From Bradyrhizobium sp. CB3481 (GTDB lineage: Bacteria > Pseudomonadota > Alphaproteobacteria > Rhizobiales > Xanthobacteraceae), in assembly GCF_029714305.1 (NCBI RefSeq), contig NZ_CP121647.1:5476501-5540500 (forward strand): 64,000 nt of DNA, written 5' to 3'. How positions within the stretch are numbered: the stretch's first letter is position 1; each line of letters starts with the position of its first letter. Positions 54,041 through 63,073 of this stretch are shown here, in pieces. Both the position numbers and the translations under genes were made by a program. The notes beneath the pieces are model-generated. The model was not told the origin of the DNA. It did not search any database and saw nothing but the letters and a program-made list of their open reading frames with translations.

Positions 54041-54233
54041 TCTAGGACCTATACTATCGGCCTGCTCGGCCGAGCGAAGGGGAGACTTCATGCCACGCAC
54101 TTCTCTCCGCGCGCTTTGGTTCCTTGGTTCCGTGTACGCCGAACTGAGCACGAAATAACTAATCATGAGGAGAAAACAGCATCGTTCTTTCATGGGCGGT
54201 GCCTTCCTCAGGTAGAGGGACCCGGAATTCGTA

Positions 54234-54575
54234 TCATGCGGACAGCCGCAACGAAATCTCAGTGCTCGCGAAGGTCCTGCCAGGCGTTTTTATCTCCATA
54301 TCCACGACGCGCATCGATGCACATCGATCTTCATAAATGTACCGCACACGCCAGAGTGGCCCTATGTCCGGTGTGAAGCGGAAATCGCCAGAGTCAAGCG
54401 CCCTCGCGATCATTCGGACAGCGTCACTGTTGCTAATTGGCAAGGCGAACGCCGCATCGACAAGTACCGCCAAGCTCATCCCATCTGCGATTAACGTACG
54501 TGCAATGTTATCTCCGTGAACACGCCGTAAGGTTGAGACGATCGCCGCTACGGCTTCTGGATCTTTCAAGGGCAC
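54234..54575 (-). CDS. Hypothetical protein, 113 aa
   Basis: A regular minus-strand frame: MPLKDPEAVAAIVSTLRRVH, then GDNIARTLIADGMSLAVLVD and AVRMIARALDSGDFRFTPDI. No domain is recognised. Amino-acid usage looks natural, with a helical N-terminal half. It lies just downstream of the ald pseudogene on the same strand. Confidence 0.4.
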   Translation of the reverse strand: MPLKDPEAVAAIVSTLRRVHGDNIARTLIADGMSLAVLVDAAFALPISNSDAVRMIARALDSGDFRFTPDIGPLWRVRYIYEDRCASMRVVDMEIKTPGRTFASTEISLRLSA

Positions 54576-54589
54576 GCTGCGCTAGCCTG

Positions 54590-54858
54590 GTTTGAGTACC
54601 GCACATGCTCCGGGTCCGGACGCCAGAGAAAGATAACTGAAGAGGATCTGGCTCTCTCGCAGCTGCGCCCCTTCCGGCCCTGCGATATTTGCGCATTACG
54701 CCAACTCCTGGTACAGGCATCTATCTCGACTATCACCCTGTGGCCAACCACCGCGCATTCGAGGACGGCTCCCGGCGAAAGGCTAACGAGGTACTCGTGC
54801 GCCTTGATTTCCTCGGGAACGCCGACCTTCATTCGCATCTCCTCACAAGACCTTGTAT
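54590..54858 (-). pseudogene. ald: Truncated, decayed alanine dehydrogenase copy
   Basis: The N terminus reads MRMKVGVPEEIKAHEYLVSL and SPGAVLECAVVGHRVIVEID, about 60% like the intact ald start. It then loses frame; after a deletion of roughly 50 codons a LRESQILFSYLSLASGPG piece matches the intact LRENQILFTYLHLAPDPE, and the copy ends. The upstream bases also resemble the ald promoter region. It is a partial duplication of the ald locus now inactive. Confidence 0.75.
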
Positions 54859-54877
54859 AATCGTAAGAGCAGTACAC

Positions 54878-55496
54878 ACTTACGAAGCAGGCGGCGAAAA
54901 GCGCGCAGGGATTTCACGAAGGAGAGCATTCGCGCGGTCTTGCGTGTCTGAACGCACTCAGCCTCACTCAGTGTTGCTGCCTCTCAAGCAACTCCTGTGC
55001 CACCCGCGTTCAAACGGAGCACTATTACCAGCGGTGATGTTTCTGGCACGACAAGTAAAGGGACCTGGGCTCTTTTCAAGAACGCTCCAGGTCTCGTCTC
55101 GGACTGACTGTCAGCGCGGACCATTTCCCTTTGGTATGTCTCCCCCGCATCAATCAATGTCTCGGCATCTGTCAGCGGCTTCGCGCTCACGTCACTCGCC
55201 GTGAGCCGCTTAGTAGAGCTGCGTGTTGCGCAGTCCGGCTGAAGCGGCGGGATCCTACGCGGCGGCCGTCCTCAAGAACACCGCATGGTGGAAAATTGTA
55301 GCGCACCGTCGGATTCTGTTTAGCTAGAAGAATCGAGATCCCCCTGCTCCGGTTGAGTAGCTCCCCGGGCTCAGTCCTCAGAAAACGCTCATTGTCGTGT
55401 TAGCTACAAGCCAAGCGCCTATGGATTGGAACGCGTGACTTTGGTATTCTTCAGCGCGTCACTGCGTGTGGCAGGTTGGGCTTAGCGGAGTCGATC
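54878..55496. other. Gene-poor stretch
   Basis: No gene is supported. A 68-codon minus-strand frame (54984-55190) was not convincing. Confidence 0.35.
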
Positions 55497-55778
55497 ATGG
55501 CACAAATCCCCCGGCGTCCTTCCGGAACTGGATTCTCAAGAATTGTTATTTTTTTCTACCGATCTGTCGCGGACATCGCTTTCATCATCGCAATCCTGTT
55601 TGCTGTCGGTTTCGCGAGCGGCCTGATCATGCCGAAGACGATTGACGTGGTTCCACACACGTGCACGGAAGCGCTTGCCGTAGACGGCCATGATGGTTCT
55701 GTTTGCCATTCAACACAGCGCCATGGCGCGCAAGCGCTTCAAAGATTGTTGGAGACAATATGTGCCGAAGCGCATTGA
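55497..55778 (+). CDS. Hypothetical membrane protein, 93 aa
   Basis: From the ATG at 55497: [20 protein letters not shown], then a hydrophobic run [20 protein letters not shown] (one transmembrane or signal-anchor helix) and a tail with two Cys. A start at 55476 adds only seven residues. Unknown family; the gene is adjacent to a transporter relic. Confidence 0.45.
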   Translation: MAQIPRRPSGTGFSRIVIFFYRSVADIAFIIAILFAVGFASGLIMPKTIDVVPHTCTEALAVDGHDGSVCHSTQRHGAQALQRLLETICAEAH

Positions 55779-55789
55779 ACGAAGTACTT

Positions 55790-56030
55790 ATGCGCTGCTT
55801 GCGATTCTCTGCCTCAAGCTGCTGACCTGGCAGTAGCAGGCGTAGCTGCCAATTGCTGGCAGGTCGAGCAGCCCTATTTCGCGGTGACGACTGCGATAGT
55901 GTGATTCATCCGAAAGATCGTGCTCAAGGGTACGCTTTCTGATCGATCATCTCGAATTGTTGGGATCGCGAGGGCTCGACTTGCCGCCCTCGCAATTCCG
56001 CACTCGACTGTATATGCGGCATCCCATCTA
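55790..56030 (+). pseudogene. Possible FUSC/aromatic-acid exporter relic
   Basis: The plus strand yields AANCWQVEQPYFAVTTAIV and, after a stop and frame change, IVLKGTLSDRSSRIVGIARA with a run resembling ALAIPHSTVYAA. FUSC-family exporters have a helix with Q-P-Y-W-A-V-x-T-x followed by a K-R-x-x-x-R-x-x-G-T-x-x-G segment. The match is weak and broken, so this is a low-confidence relic. Confidence 0.3.
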
Positions 56031-57756
56031 TCTCGACGTATTATCGTGTTCTGGTCGCACCGCCAGGACGATCGGGCATCTATTGTTTGCAACTTGGGCT
56101 TCTCAATCGCGCCCGCGAGACACTTAAACGGGTCCCCAAAGGGAGCCTGCATCAGTGCAAGTCCTATTCAAGCGCGCCAACCGGGCCTGGAGGACACTCA
56201 GACCAATCTCGGTCACATCATCCGCGGCATTGCGAGGGACGAAGGCAACGCCGTCTTGCTCGGTGAAAGTGCGCTTCTGCGCATGCTGGCAATTGGCACC
56301 GCGAGGGCGATGCCACCGGTGCGGTCGTCCGCGTCCGCCCGCCTCATTCGCTACGTCTCAGCCAATTGTTGTCCACATGCGGCCCAGTCTCTTCGGCAGA
56401 CAGTTGATCAGTCTAGCTCGAAATCAGGTATTTCACGGACGACCCCTTGCGAGTGGGCCCCCAGAGAAAGCCTAAATGGCCGGTCTACAAAACCGATCGC
56501 CACCTCTTTTTTTTCATTCTTCGTCCTCCCGCGCCTGCGCTTTGGCACTTCAGGAGACTTGGCTTGCGGAGCCGAAAAAGGACCCCGGCAACGAACTTTC
56601 TCGCTCTTGCAATTGACCCAGGGCCTGCAGCAACGGCGACAAGACAGGCTGTTTCAGTTCGTCTTGGATAGGCTCCGGACCGTCTAGCGACTTCAGTGTC
56701 AGCTCGATCAACTCGATCGCGCGATGCTTGTTGTCGCTCTCGTAATAATATGAGCTACCGCCCCATAGGACAGGAACTTGGGCCCGTCGTCGCGTTGCGG
56801 CGTAGTGCCATTCTGCTCTCCAAAGCTATTGCCAAGAGTTGCCCAACCTTATGCGCGCGCTTGTCTCTGCAGGCAACGGGGCCCACGGATTTAAAGAAAG
56901 GGTGCATCGCTTGTCTTGTGCGTCTGCGTGCCTTCAGCCTTTGTTCGCGTTACTGCATCTCAACAGCAACGGCCGCGCCAGTGCCGTCAGCGCGCACTAA
57001 GCGCCTGATTGCGCTTTCAAACGCTCGACGGCGCCGCAAGGCGGTGGTGTTCTGAACCTGACGTGCTCCTGTGTCCTTGTCAGAGATTAGACACGAGTTG
57101 CGCGGTTGGGGCTGGCAGGGGAGCGCGGTTGGATTGTAAGCCGTCGAACGTAACTTACTGCCGCTTATCCCCGTCAGCGTGGATTAACGAGAGCGACGAC
57201 GATCAACGAGTCGAACGTTGGCCATCACTGTTAATCACTCCGAATGAATAGGGTGCCCAATATTGCACAGGCGTTCGCATTGCCAGGCTGATGCGCGCGC
57301 CAGTGACGCCTGGTGCGTGGAGGACGACAATGAAATCAACCGCGAAAGATGCGCCCGTGCTGGATGAGCCAAAATTGATAGCCATAGGCCGTGGACGCCG
57401 AACGCGCCTATCATAATCAACCGCGATCCTTAACGCGCACTCGTACATACTGATCATTGACGATTAGCCCAGTACTGCCTACATCATCTTCTCTCAGTCC
57501 AAGCTCGGACCGAGAGGCGATCGGCATTACGTCAGCCCCCTCTGTAACCAGGCGTGTCCGGTTTAAGACGGCGATGTCAGACCCCCGACAATGCCACCCG
57601 CCATTTCAGTGGGCAGGCTGACATATAAGCGGACTTCACTCTTCTCGAGCAAGGCGCGCAACAGGTTCCGCGAGCGGCACGCCGATTGCTAGAATGAGCA
57701 GCGAAGAGCCGCCGCGGCCAGAGCAGTGGCAGCGCTGCCGTCCCAAGAGCTGTCCG
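56031..57756. other. Long gene-poor region
   Basis: About 1.7 kb without a gene I can defend. Open frames of 70 to 250 codons on both strands show no family motifs and overlap each other. A minus-strand stretch near 57430-57540 (SRSELGLREDDVGSTGLIVN) looks coding but was not identified. The end holds the modA upstream region. Confidence 0.4.
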
Positions 57757-58158
57757 ATGAGACTTGCCCGATTAATCCTGATCCATGCACCCTTCATTCC
57801 GCTTATGCTCGGAAATGCAATGGCGGCGAACATCAATGTGGCGCTCGCCGCGAACTTCGCCGAAAGCGCGAAGGAGATTGCAGCGTCGTTCAAGCAGAAG
57901 ACCTGGGAGGACCCCATGGTGAGTTTCCGCGCGAGTGGAGGTTTGTGCAGCCAATTCACCCAAGGCGCGTCATTTCAGATGTTCCCATCGGCCAACGGCC
58001 CCAGTGGTTCTCGTTTTCTGGTGCCAAAGAAGCTTTACATCCCGACCCCGCAGGGCCCCGTGCTGGTCAAGATTTGCGCCAACAGCAACGTGACACGCGG
58101 CTTAGTAAATTTCTTCAAAACGCCGGAAACGCACTCGCTCGTCGGGCGCAATGGCTAA
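57757..58158 (+). pseudogene. modA: modA, molybdate-binding protein with large internal deletion
   Basis: ModA is the periplasmic molybdate-binding protein. The ATG at 57757 gives MRLARLILIHAPFIPLMLGN with a signal peptide ending AMA, then NVALAANFAESAKEIAASFK and VSFRASGGLCSQFTQGASFQ, the normal N-terminal lobe. After PSANGPSG it jumps to LVPKKLYIPTPQGPVLVKIC and NFFKTPETHSLV, the hinge and last helix. About 90 to 120 middle residues are missing in frame (133 aa here against roughly 250). The binding site needs both lobes, so this is probably inactive. Confidence 0.75.
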
Positions 58159-58184
58159 GCGTTCGACGAGCGGAGTTGACGTCC

Positions 58185-58871
58185 ATGGAGAGCTTTTCGT
58201 CAGAGATCTGGCAGTCGCTCCGGCTTACGATCGAGCTCGCGAGCTTGACGAGCCTGATCCTGCTGATCTGTGGTACGCCCCTCGCGTGGTGGCTAGCACG
58301 CTCGAAGAGCGTTTGGGCTGAGGCGGTGGCCGCGATCATCGCGCTGCCGCTGGTGCTGCCGCCGACTGTACTCGGTTTTTATCTGCTGCTCCTGTTCGGT
58401 CCGAACGGCCCGGGCGGCCTTCTCGCCTCTCTCTGGGGCCGACGCGCGCTTGCTTTCACTTTTGCGGGGATCGTGGTTGGATCGGTTTTGTGGGCGCTGC
58501 CTTTCGTGGTCCAGCCCATCCGCAACGCCTTCGTTACCATCGGCAACCGGCCACTGGAAGTTGCGGCCACTCTGCGTGCCTCTCCATTGTATGCCTTCTT
58601 TACGATCGCCCTGCCCCTCGCGCGGCCGGCTTTTCTCGCAGCCGCTGTGCTTAGCTTTGCGCATACAATCGGGGCATTCGGCCTCGTGCTGATTATAGGC
58701 GGCAACATTCCTGGACGCACCAAAGTGCTCTCGGCCTTTCTTTTCGACTATGTCCAAGCGTCGCGCTGGCGCGAAGCAAACTGGCTTGCCGGCGGCATGG
58801 TGATGTTCGCCTTTGCGGTAATCATCACCTTAACCTTTATCGAAAAATACAGCGGAAGGAGATGCACGTGA
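58185..58871 (+). CDS. modB: Molybdate ABC transporter permease
   Basis: The inner-membrane permease ModB (228 aa), starting MESFSSEIWQSLRLTIELAS at 58185. Helices include LTSLILLICGTPLAWWLARS and VAAIIALPLVLPPTVLGFYL. The family motif PLVLPPTVLGFYLL is intact, as is the ATPase-contact loop EVAATLRASPLYAFFTIALP. Its end overlaps modC by 10 bases. With a damaged modA it needs another binding protein. Confidence 0.92.
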   Translation: MESFSSEIWQSLRLTIELASLTSLILLICGTPLAWWLARSKSVWAEAVAAIIALPLVLPPTVLGFYLLLLFGPNGPGGLLASLWGRRALAFTFAGIVVGSVLWALPFVVQPIRNAFVTIGNRPLEVAATLRASPLYAFFTIALPLARPAFLAAAVLSFAHTIGAFGLVLIIGGNIPGRTKVLSAFLFDYVQASRWREANWLAGGMVMFAFAVIITLTFIEKYSGRRCT

Positions 58872-60034
58872 GGACAGCCACACCAGGCCGGATCGAAATT
58901 GGCTTCAAGTGTACGTCGGGTCGCTTTCCGCTCGACGCGCAGTTCAGCGTACCGGCAAAAGGTGTCATCGCGATTTTCGGACCGCAAGGATCCGGCAAAA
59001 CCAGGATCGCGGGCTGTATCGCCGGCCTCGAGCGTTTGCCCGACGGTTTCTGCCAAGTCGATGGTGAGATGTGGCAGGATGAGACCTTGTTCCGGCCACC
59101 GCATCTGCGTCCCATTGGCTATGTGTTCCAAGAGGATCATCTTTTTCCGCATTTGACGGTCAAGCGCAACCTGCTTTACGGCGCGCCCAAAGCCGAACCG
59201 ATGCCCATCGCCTTTGCGGATGTGCTCGAGTTGCTGGGTATCGCGCCGCTGCTGGACTGCTCGCCAGCGCATCTCTCCCGCGGTGAACGGCAGCGCGTTG
59301 CCATCGGCCGGGCGTTGCTGTCCCAGCCCAGATTGCTTGTGATGGACGAACCGGTTGCCGCGCTCGACCGCTGCGCCAAGAGCGCGGTTCTGTCATTGCT
59401 CGAGCGGCTGCATCAGAAGTTCGCGCTGCCGATGATCTATATCAGCCATGACATGGCTGATATAGAACGCCTTGCCGACCATCTCGTCATCTTGGAGCGT
59501 GGTACGGTGACCGCGGCCGGGCCGTTACATGTCTTGCAGACTGATCCTGCGCTGCCGCTTGCAGCAAGCCGCGACGCCGCTGTAAGCCTTGATGCCAAGG
59601 TCGGCGGCTATGACGGACGCTATGGCCTACTGATCCTCCACGTCACAGGTGCGCGCTTGCTGGTGCCGGCAGCCCCGCTCCCGCGCGGCGTGCACCAGCG
59701 GCTGCGCATCGCAGCCAACCACGTCAGCGTTGCACGGAAAGCGCCGCTCGCAAACTCCACCGTCAATGTCTTCCCGGCGCGGATCAAGGCGTCTTTTCCG
59801 CTCGGCCCGAGTGAAATCACGCTGCTGCTTGCGCTCGGCAGCGGGGGCTCCGGCACGGAGATTTTGGCGCGTGTTACGCGTTTCTCCTTTGATTCGCTGG
59901 GGCTTAAGAATGGAATGGACGTATTCGCGCAGGTCGACAGCGTCTCACTGCTTACGGCATCTGAACCGCCACTGCGGGCCACAACCGCTTCTACGCAGGC
60001 AGAAGATGCTGAACACGCAAGCGCCGCGGTCTGA
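58862..60034 (+). CDS. modC: Molybdate ABC transporter ATPase
   Basis: ModC (390 aa). Walker A is AIFGPQGSGKTRIAGCIAG, the signature LSRGERQRVAIGRALL, Walker B LLVMDEPVAALDRC, and the switch His lies in MIYISHDMADIERLADH. The C-terminal Mop/TOBE domain (NSTVNVFPARIKASFPLGPS) binds molybdate. The ATG lies within the modB end. Molybdenum uptake suits the molybdoenzyme iorAB earlier in the window and nitrogenase elsewhere in a rhizobium; a link to either is inference. Confidence 0.93.
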   Translation: MHVRTATPGRIEIGFKCTSGRFPLDAQFSVPAKGVIAIFGPQGSGKTRIAGCIAGLERLPDGFCQVDGEMWQDETLFRPPHLRPIGYVFQEDHLFPHLTVKRNLLYGAPKAEPMPIAFADVLELLGIAPLLDCSPAHLSRGERQRVAIGRALLSQPRLLVMDEPVAALDRCAKSAVLSLLERLHQKFALPMIYISHDMADIERLADHLVILERGTVTAAGPLHVLQTDPALPLAASRDAAVSLDAKVGGYDGRYGLLILHVTGARLLVPAAPLPRGVHQRLRIAANHVSVARKAPLANSTVNVFPARIKASFPLGPSEITLLLALGSGGSGTEILARVTRFSFDSLGLKNGMDVFAQVDSVSLLTASEPPLRATTASTQAEDAEHASAAV

Positions 60035-60751
60035 CACCAGAAGGAGGATCAAGCCCGCGATCACTAAGTTTTGGAGATTGATCTAAATCATATCGCGGCA
60101 ATACTTTAACGGTCCAGACAGGACGTCGATATGCTTCCCGACCAAACCCAGGATCTTGCGGGGCAAGGCGTGCGAGTCGGCCGAATTATCCAGCGATGCT
60201 GCTGTGCCAGGTCGTGGACGAATGATGGCGCGAGCTAGCTGACGACTGCCGCGCGTCGACATTCGAGTGCGGCTACGTCTACTTTCTGATCATCACATCC
60301 GGCGACTTGATCACGGGCGACCTGGAATCGCCAAGCTTGAGCCAGTTATCGTCCATCGCCTGATTGCAATCGGCGAAAATACCGGCAGTCCCGGTACGCG
60401 CGCGATCTTGTGGGCGGTCGTGGTACTAAGTACGGCGATCACGTATTTTGTCAGATATTGCGAGCGCTGGGCTTCATCTTGTCAGTCCCCGGATTGCTTT
60501 TGCCGTCGTAACTTGACCGAAGAGGCAGCTCGGACAAATCGTTCAAGGAGTTCAACCTGCCGCCTGCAACCGGTATGACTTATTGAGCGAAAGCGTGGAG
60601 CATTCAGTCGGAACGATGGCCTTCAGATATTGTATGCTATGGATCGACTGTTGGATTCCGACAATAGAAGATCTCGAGAACGATTGGCATATGGCTTGCT
60701 TGTCTGATGGCAGAATCATCACTCCGCGCGAAGTAATCTTACGAGGACAAT
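60035..60751. other. Intergenic upstream of ahpC
   Basis: About 700 bases without a supported gene. Open frames at 60267-60578 and 60583-60771 have no family features. The final 100 bases must hold the ahpC promoter and the GAGGAC ribosome site (about 60740). No convincing OxyR tetrad was found. Confidence 0.4.
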
Positions 60752-61306
60752 ATGCTTGGAATTGGAAATAAGTTGCCGTCGTTCGAAATCATAGGCGTGA
60801 AGCCCGGCTTTCACGTGCAGGAAGAGGATGGGCAGAGCGCATTCGAGAGGTTGACTGAAGATAGCTTCGCCGGACAATGGAAAATCATCTTCTTTTACCC
60901 CAAAGATTTCACGTTCGTCTGCCCGACCGAGATCGCCGAGTTCGCGCGCCTGTCCAAGGATTTCGCCGATCGTGATGCGGTCGTGCTGGGTGGCTCGACC
61001 GACAACGAATTCTGCAAGCTCGCCTGGCGGCGCGAGCACAAGGATCTTCACCATCTGCCGATCTGGCAATTTTCCGATACCAATGGCACACTGATCGATG
61101 GCCTTGGGGTGCGCTCCCCTGACGGAGTCGCCTATCGCTATACATTTATCGTCGATCCCGACAATATCATCCAGCATGTCTATGCGACCAATCTGGATGT
61201 CGGCCGCAGCCCGAAGGACACACTGCGCGTGTTGGACGCGCTGCAGACCTACGAGCTATGCCCCTGTAATCGCGAGATCGGCGGCGAAACTTTGAAGGTC
61301 GCCTGA
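60752..61306 (+). CDS. ahpC: Alkyl hydroperoxide reductase AhpC (peroxiredoxin)
   Basis: A 2-Cys peroxiredoxin (184 aa) reducing peroxides in the cytoplasm. The peroxidatic Cys is in FFYPKDFTFVCPTEIAEF, and the resolving Cys pair in YELCPCNREIGGETL. The Arg of the active site lies in SPDGVAYRYTFIVDP-type sequence. The ATG at 60752 has GAGGAC upstream. It is followed after 6 bases by ahpD, its usual reducing partner in bacteria lacking AhpF coupling. Confidence 0.94.
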   Translation: MLGIGNKLPSFEIIGVKPGFHVQEEDGQSAFERLTEDSFAGQWKIIFFYPKDFTFVCPTEIAEFARLSKDFADRDAVVLGGSTDNEFCKLAWRREHKDLHHLPIWQFSDTNGTLIDGLGVRSPDGVAYRYTFIVDPDNIIQHVYATNLDVGRSPKDTLRVLDALQTYELCPCNREIGGETLKVA

Positions 61307-61312
61307 AGTATC

Positions 61313-61858
61313 ATGTTTATCGAGCAATTAAAGGCTCAGATTCCGGATTTCGCCAAGGACGTCAGACTCAATCTGGCATCGATCGTGTCGGATGAGACTT
61401 TCTCACCGCAGAGCAAATATGGGCTGTTGCTTGCTACCGCGATCGCGACCCGCAACCCGGCCGTTATCGCCGCAATGGAGTCCGCTGCGGCCGAGGTTCT
61501 GTCGCCCGCGGCGCTTACGGCGTCGAAATCTGCAGCCTCGATAATGGCGATGAACAACGTCTACTACCGCTTCGTTCACCTCGCTTCCAATCCGGAATAC
61601 AAGAGGATGCCGGCGCGGCTGCGCATGAACGTGATCGTCAACCCTGGGGTTGATAAGGCCGATTTCGAGCTATGGTCGCTTGCGATTTCCGCCATCAACG
61701 GCTGTGGTGCCTGCATGGATGCCCATGAGAAGGCACTGCAGGAAGCCGGCCTCGGCTCGGCTGCGATCCAGACCGCGGTGCGCTTTGCCGCGATCGTGCA
61801 GTCGGTTGCGGTTGCGATCGATGCGGCCGGACACGGCGTGGTCCAGGCAGCGGAGTGA
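61313..61858 (+). CDS. ahpD: Alkyl hydroperoxidase AhpD
   Basis: The CMD-fold AhpD (181 aa), which passes electrons to AhpC. It reads [20 protein letters not shown] with the redox motif [17 protein letters not shown] (C-x-x-C plus the His proton relay). The N-terminal region and [20 protein letters not shown] match the family. It is co-transcribed with ahpC (6-base gap). Such pairs help rhizobia survive the oxidative phase of infection. Confidence 0.94.
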   Translation: MFIEQLKAQIPDFAKDVRLNLASIVSDETFSPQSKYGLLLATAIATRNPAVIAAMESAAAEVLSPAALTASKSAASIMAMNNVYYRFVHLASNPEYKRMPARLRMNVIVNPGVDKADFELWSLAISAINGCGACMDAHEKALQEAGLGSAAIQTAVRFAAIVQSVAVAIDAAGHGVVQAAE

Positions 61859-62466
61859 TCCGTCCTCTCCCCGCTCTCGGCAGGAAGGGGATGCCGGCGG
61901 GATCAAAAATCAGCTTGGTCTTGCGTGATCTGGCGCGAATCGCGGCACACCCGTCCCGCTATCAGGGATCGCGCATGATGCCATCTATACGCGCCCTCCG
62001 GATCTCTGGCAGCGCGACAACTCATCGATGCGCTTGAGCAAGATGGCATCGTACCACACTTTCGTTTGATCTCGTCGCCAGTGTTCGCGCCCTTCACAGC
62101 ACGCAGCGCCCACCCGCAGCTTGACCAATCGTGACACTGAAGCGCTGAAGCGACGAGCCCTATAAAAGTCGATAGCGGAGATCCAGGCGAAAGATCGTCC
62201 GGTCACCTTGCAGACAGATCCTGCTGTCCGCTGACAAGCATGGACGCATTGCTTACTTCGTCGGCGAAGGGCCACGTAGTGCGTACCTTTTTGGTTTGCG
62301 GCACTGGTTCCTTCGCGCAAGGAATAAGACGACGGAAATATGACCCCGAGCCTCTCACCCGCTGGTTCTTGGCGCGCCTGTCAAGATTCTTCCGCCCCAG
62401 GTCAATGTTGAAATCGACGCATCGTCGCTGGACTCCTTCATTGCTGAGACAAACTGATGTGATCAT
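61859..62466. other. Gene-free stretch
   Basis: About 600 bases with only short, overlapping frames and no recognised element. Confidence 0.35.
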
Positions 62467-62809
62467 GGCTAATCACGACATAACCAACATTGGAGGAGAC
62501 GTTTCGGAGGAGGCCGATAACCGCCTCACCGCATTCGCGGCCGAGATCGATCGGCTGCTCGGCGCAATTCAATTCTCTTCGTCGGCCAGCTCGCCAATCA
62601 ACTACATCAGTGGCTTCATTGCGCTCTACGCCACACACTTGCGGTTCCCGACTTCAGGTTGGCTTTTCACGACTTATTGGATCGTCGTGTGCGGAGCAAC
62701 GCCAAAGTCTATGAATGCGATGTATCCACCGGCTTACAATTTACTCCGCCATCTTCGTGAACGGACTGGCGATCGGACCACCTATCGGCAACGCTTCGGA
62801 TCGACCTGA
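62467..62809 (+). CDS. Hypothetical protein, 113 aa
   Basis: From the ATG at 62467: MANHDITNIGGDVSEEADNR, then LTAFAAEIDRLLGAIQFSSS and SGWLFTTYWIVVCGATPKSM. The open frame starts earlier (62240) but the ATG at 62467 has GGAG-like bases nowhere near, so the start is unsure. A weak hydrophobic segment lies near the end. No family is recognised. Confidence 0.35.
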
Positions 62810-63073
62810 GTAGCAACGCAGGCGGTGGCGGTGACGTAGAACATCGCCTCGCCAAGCATGGAGTGGGGTCAGTCCTGATAGCTCGATTACGGACAGCTTC
62901 AACTATCGGCTGGCTTTTGCGTTCGCTGGAGCCATTGACGTCATCGCGCTGGCGCCTTTTGGTTTTATTCGTTCGACAGACCACGCCATGCCGGTGAGCG
63001 CTTCCCATCTAATCATGTCGCCATAGAGCGATCTGGTGTCTCGTAATTGAAATTTATTACGACCGCGTCGCCA
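62810..63073. other. Spacer downstream of the nitrilase-domain gene
   Basis: No gene or terminator hairpin was recognised. Confidence 0.3.

Noticed and set aside
55920..56687. 255-codon plus-strand frame
   Set aside because: Overlaps an exporter relic in another frame and has no coherent family sequence of its own.
60600..60751. OxyR site before ahpC
   Set aside because: CTAT and ATAG elements occur but not with the regular 7-base spacing of an OxyR tetrad.
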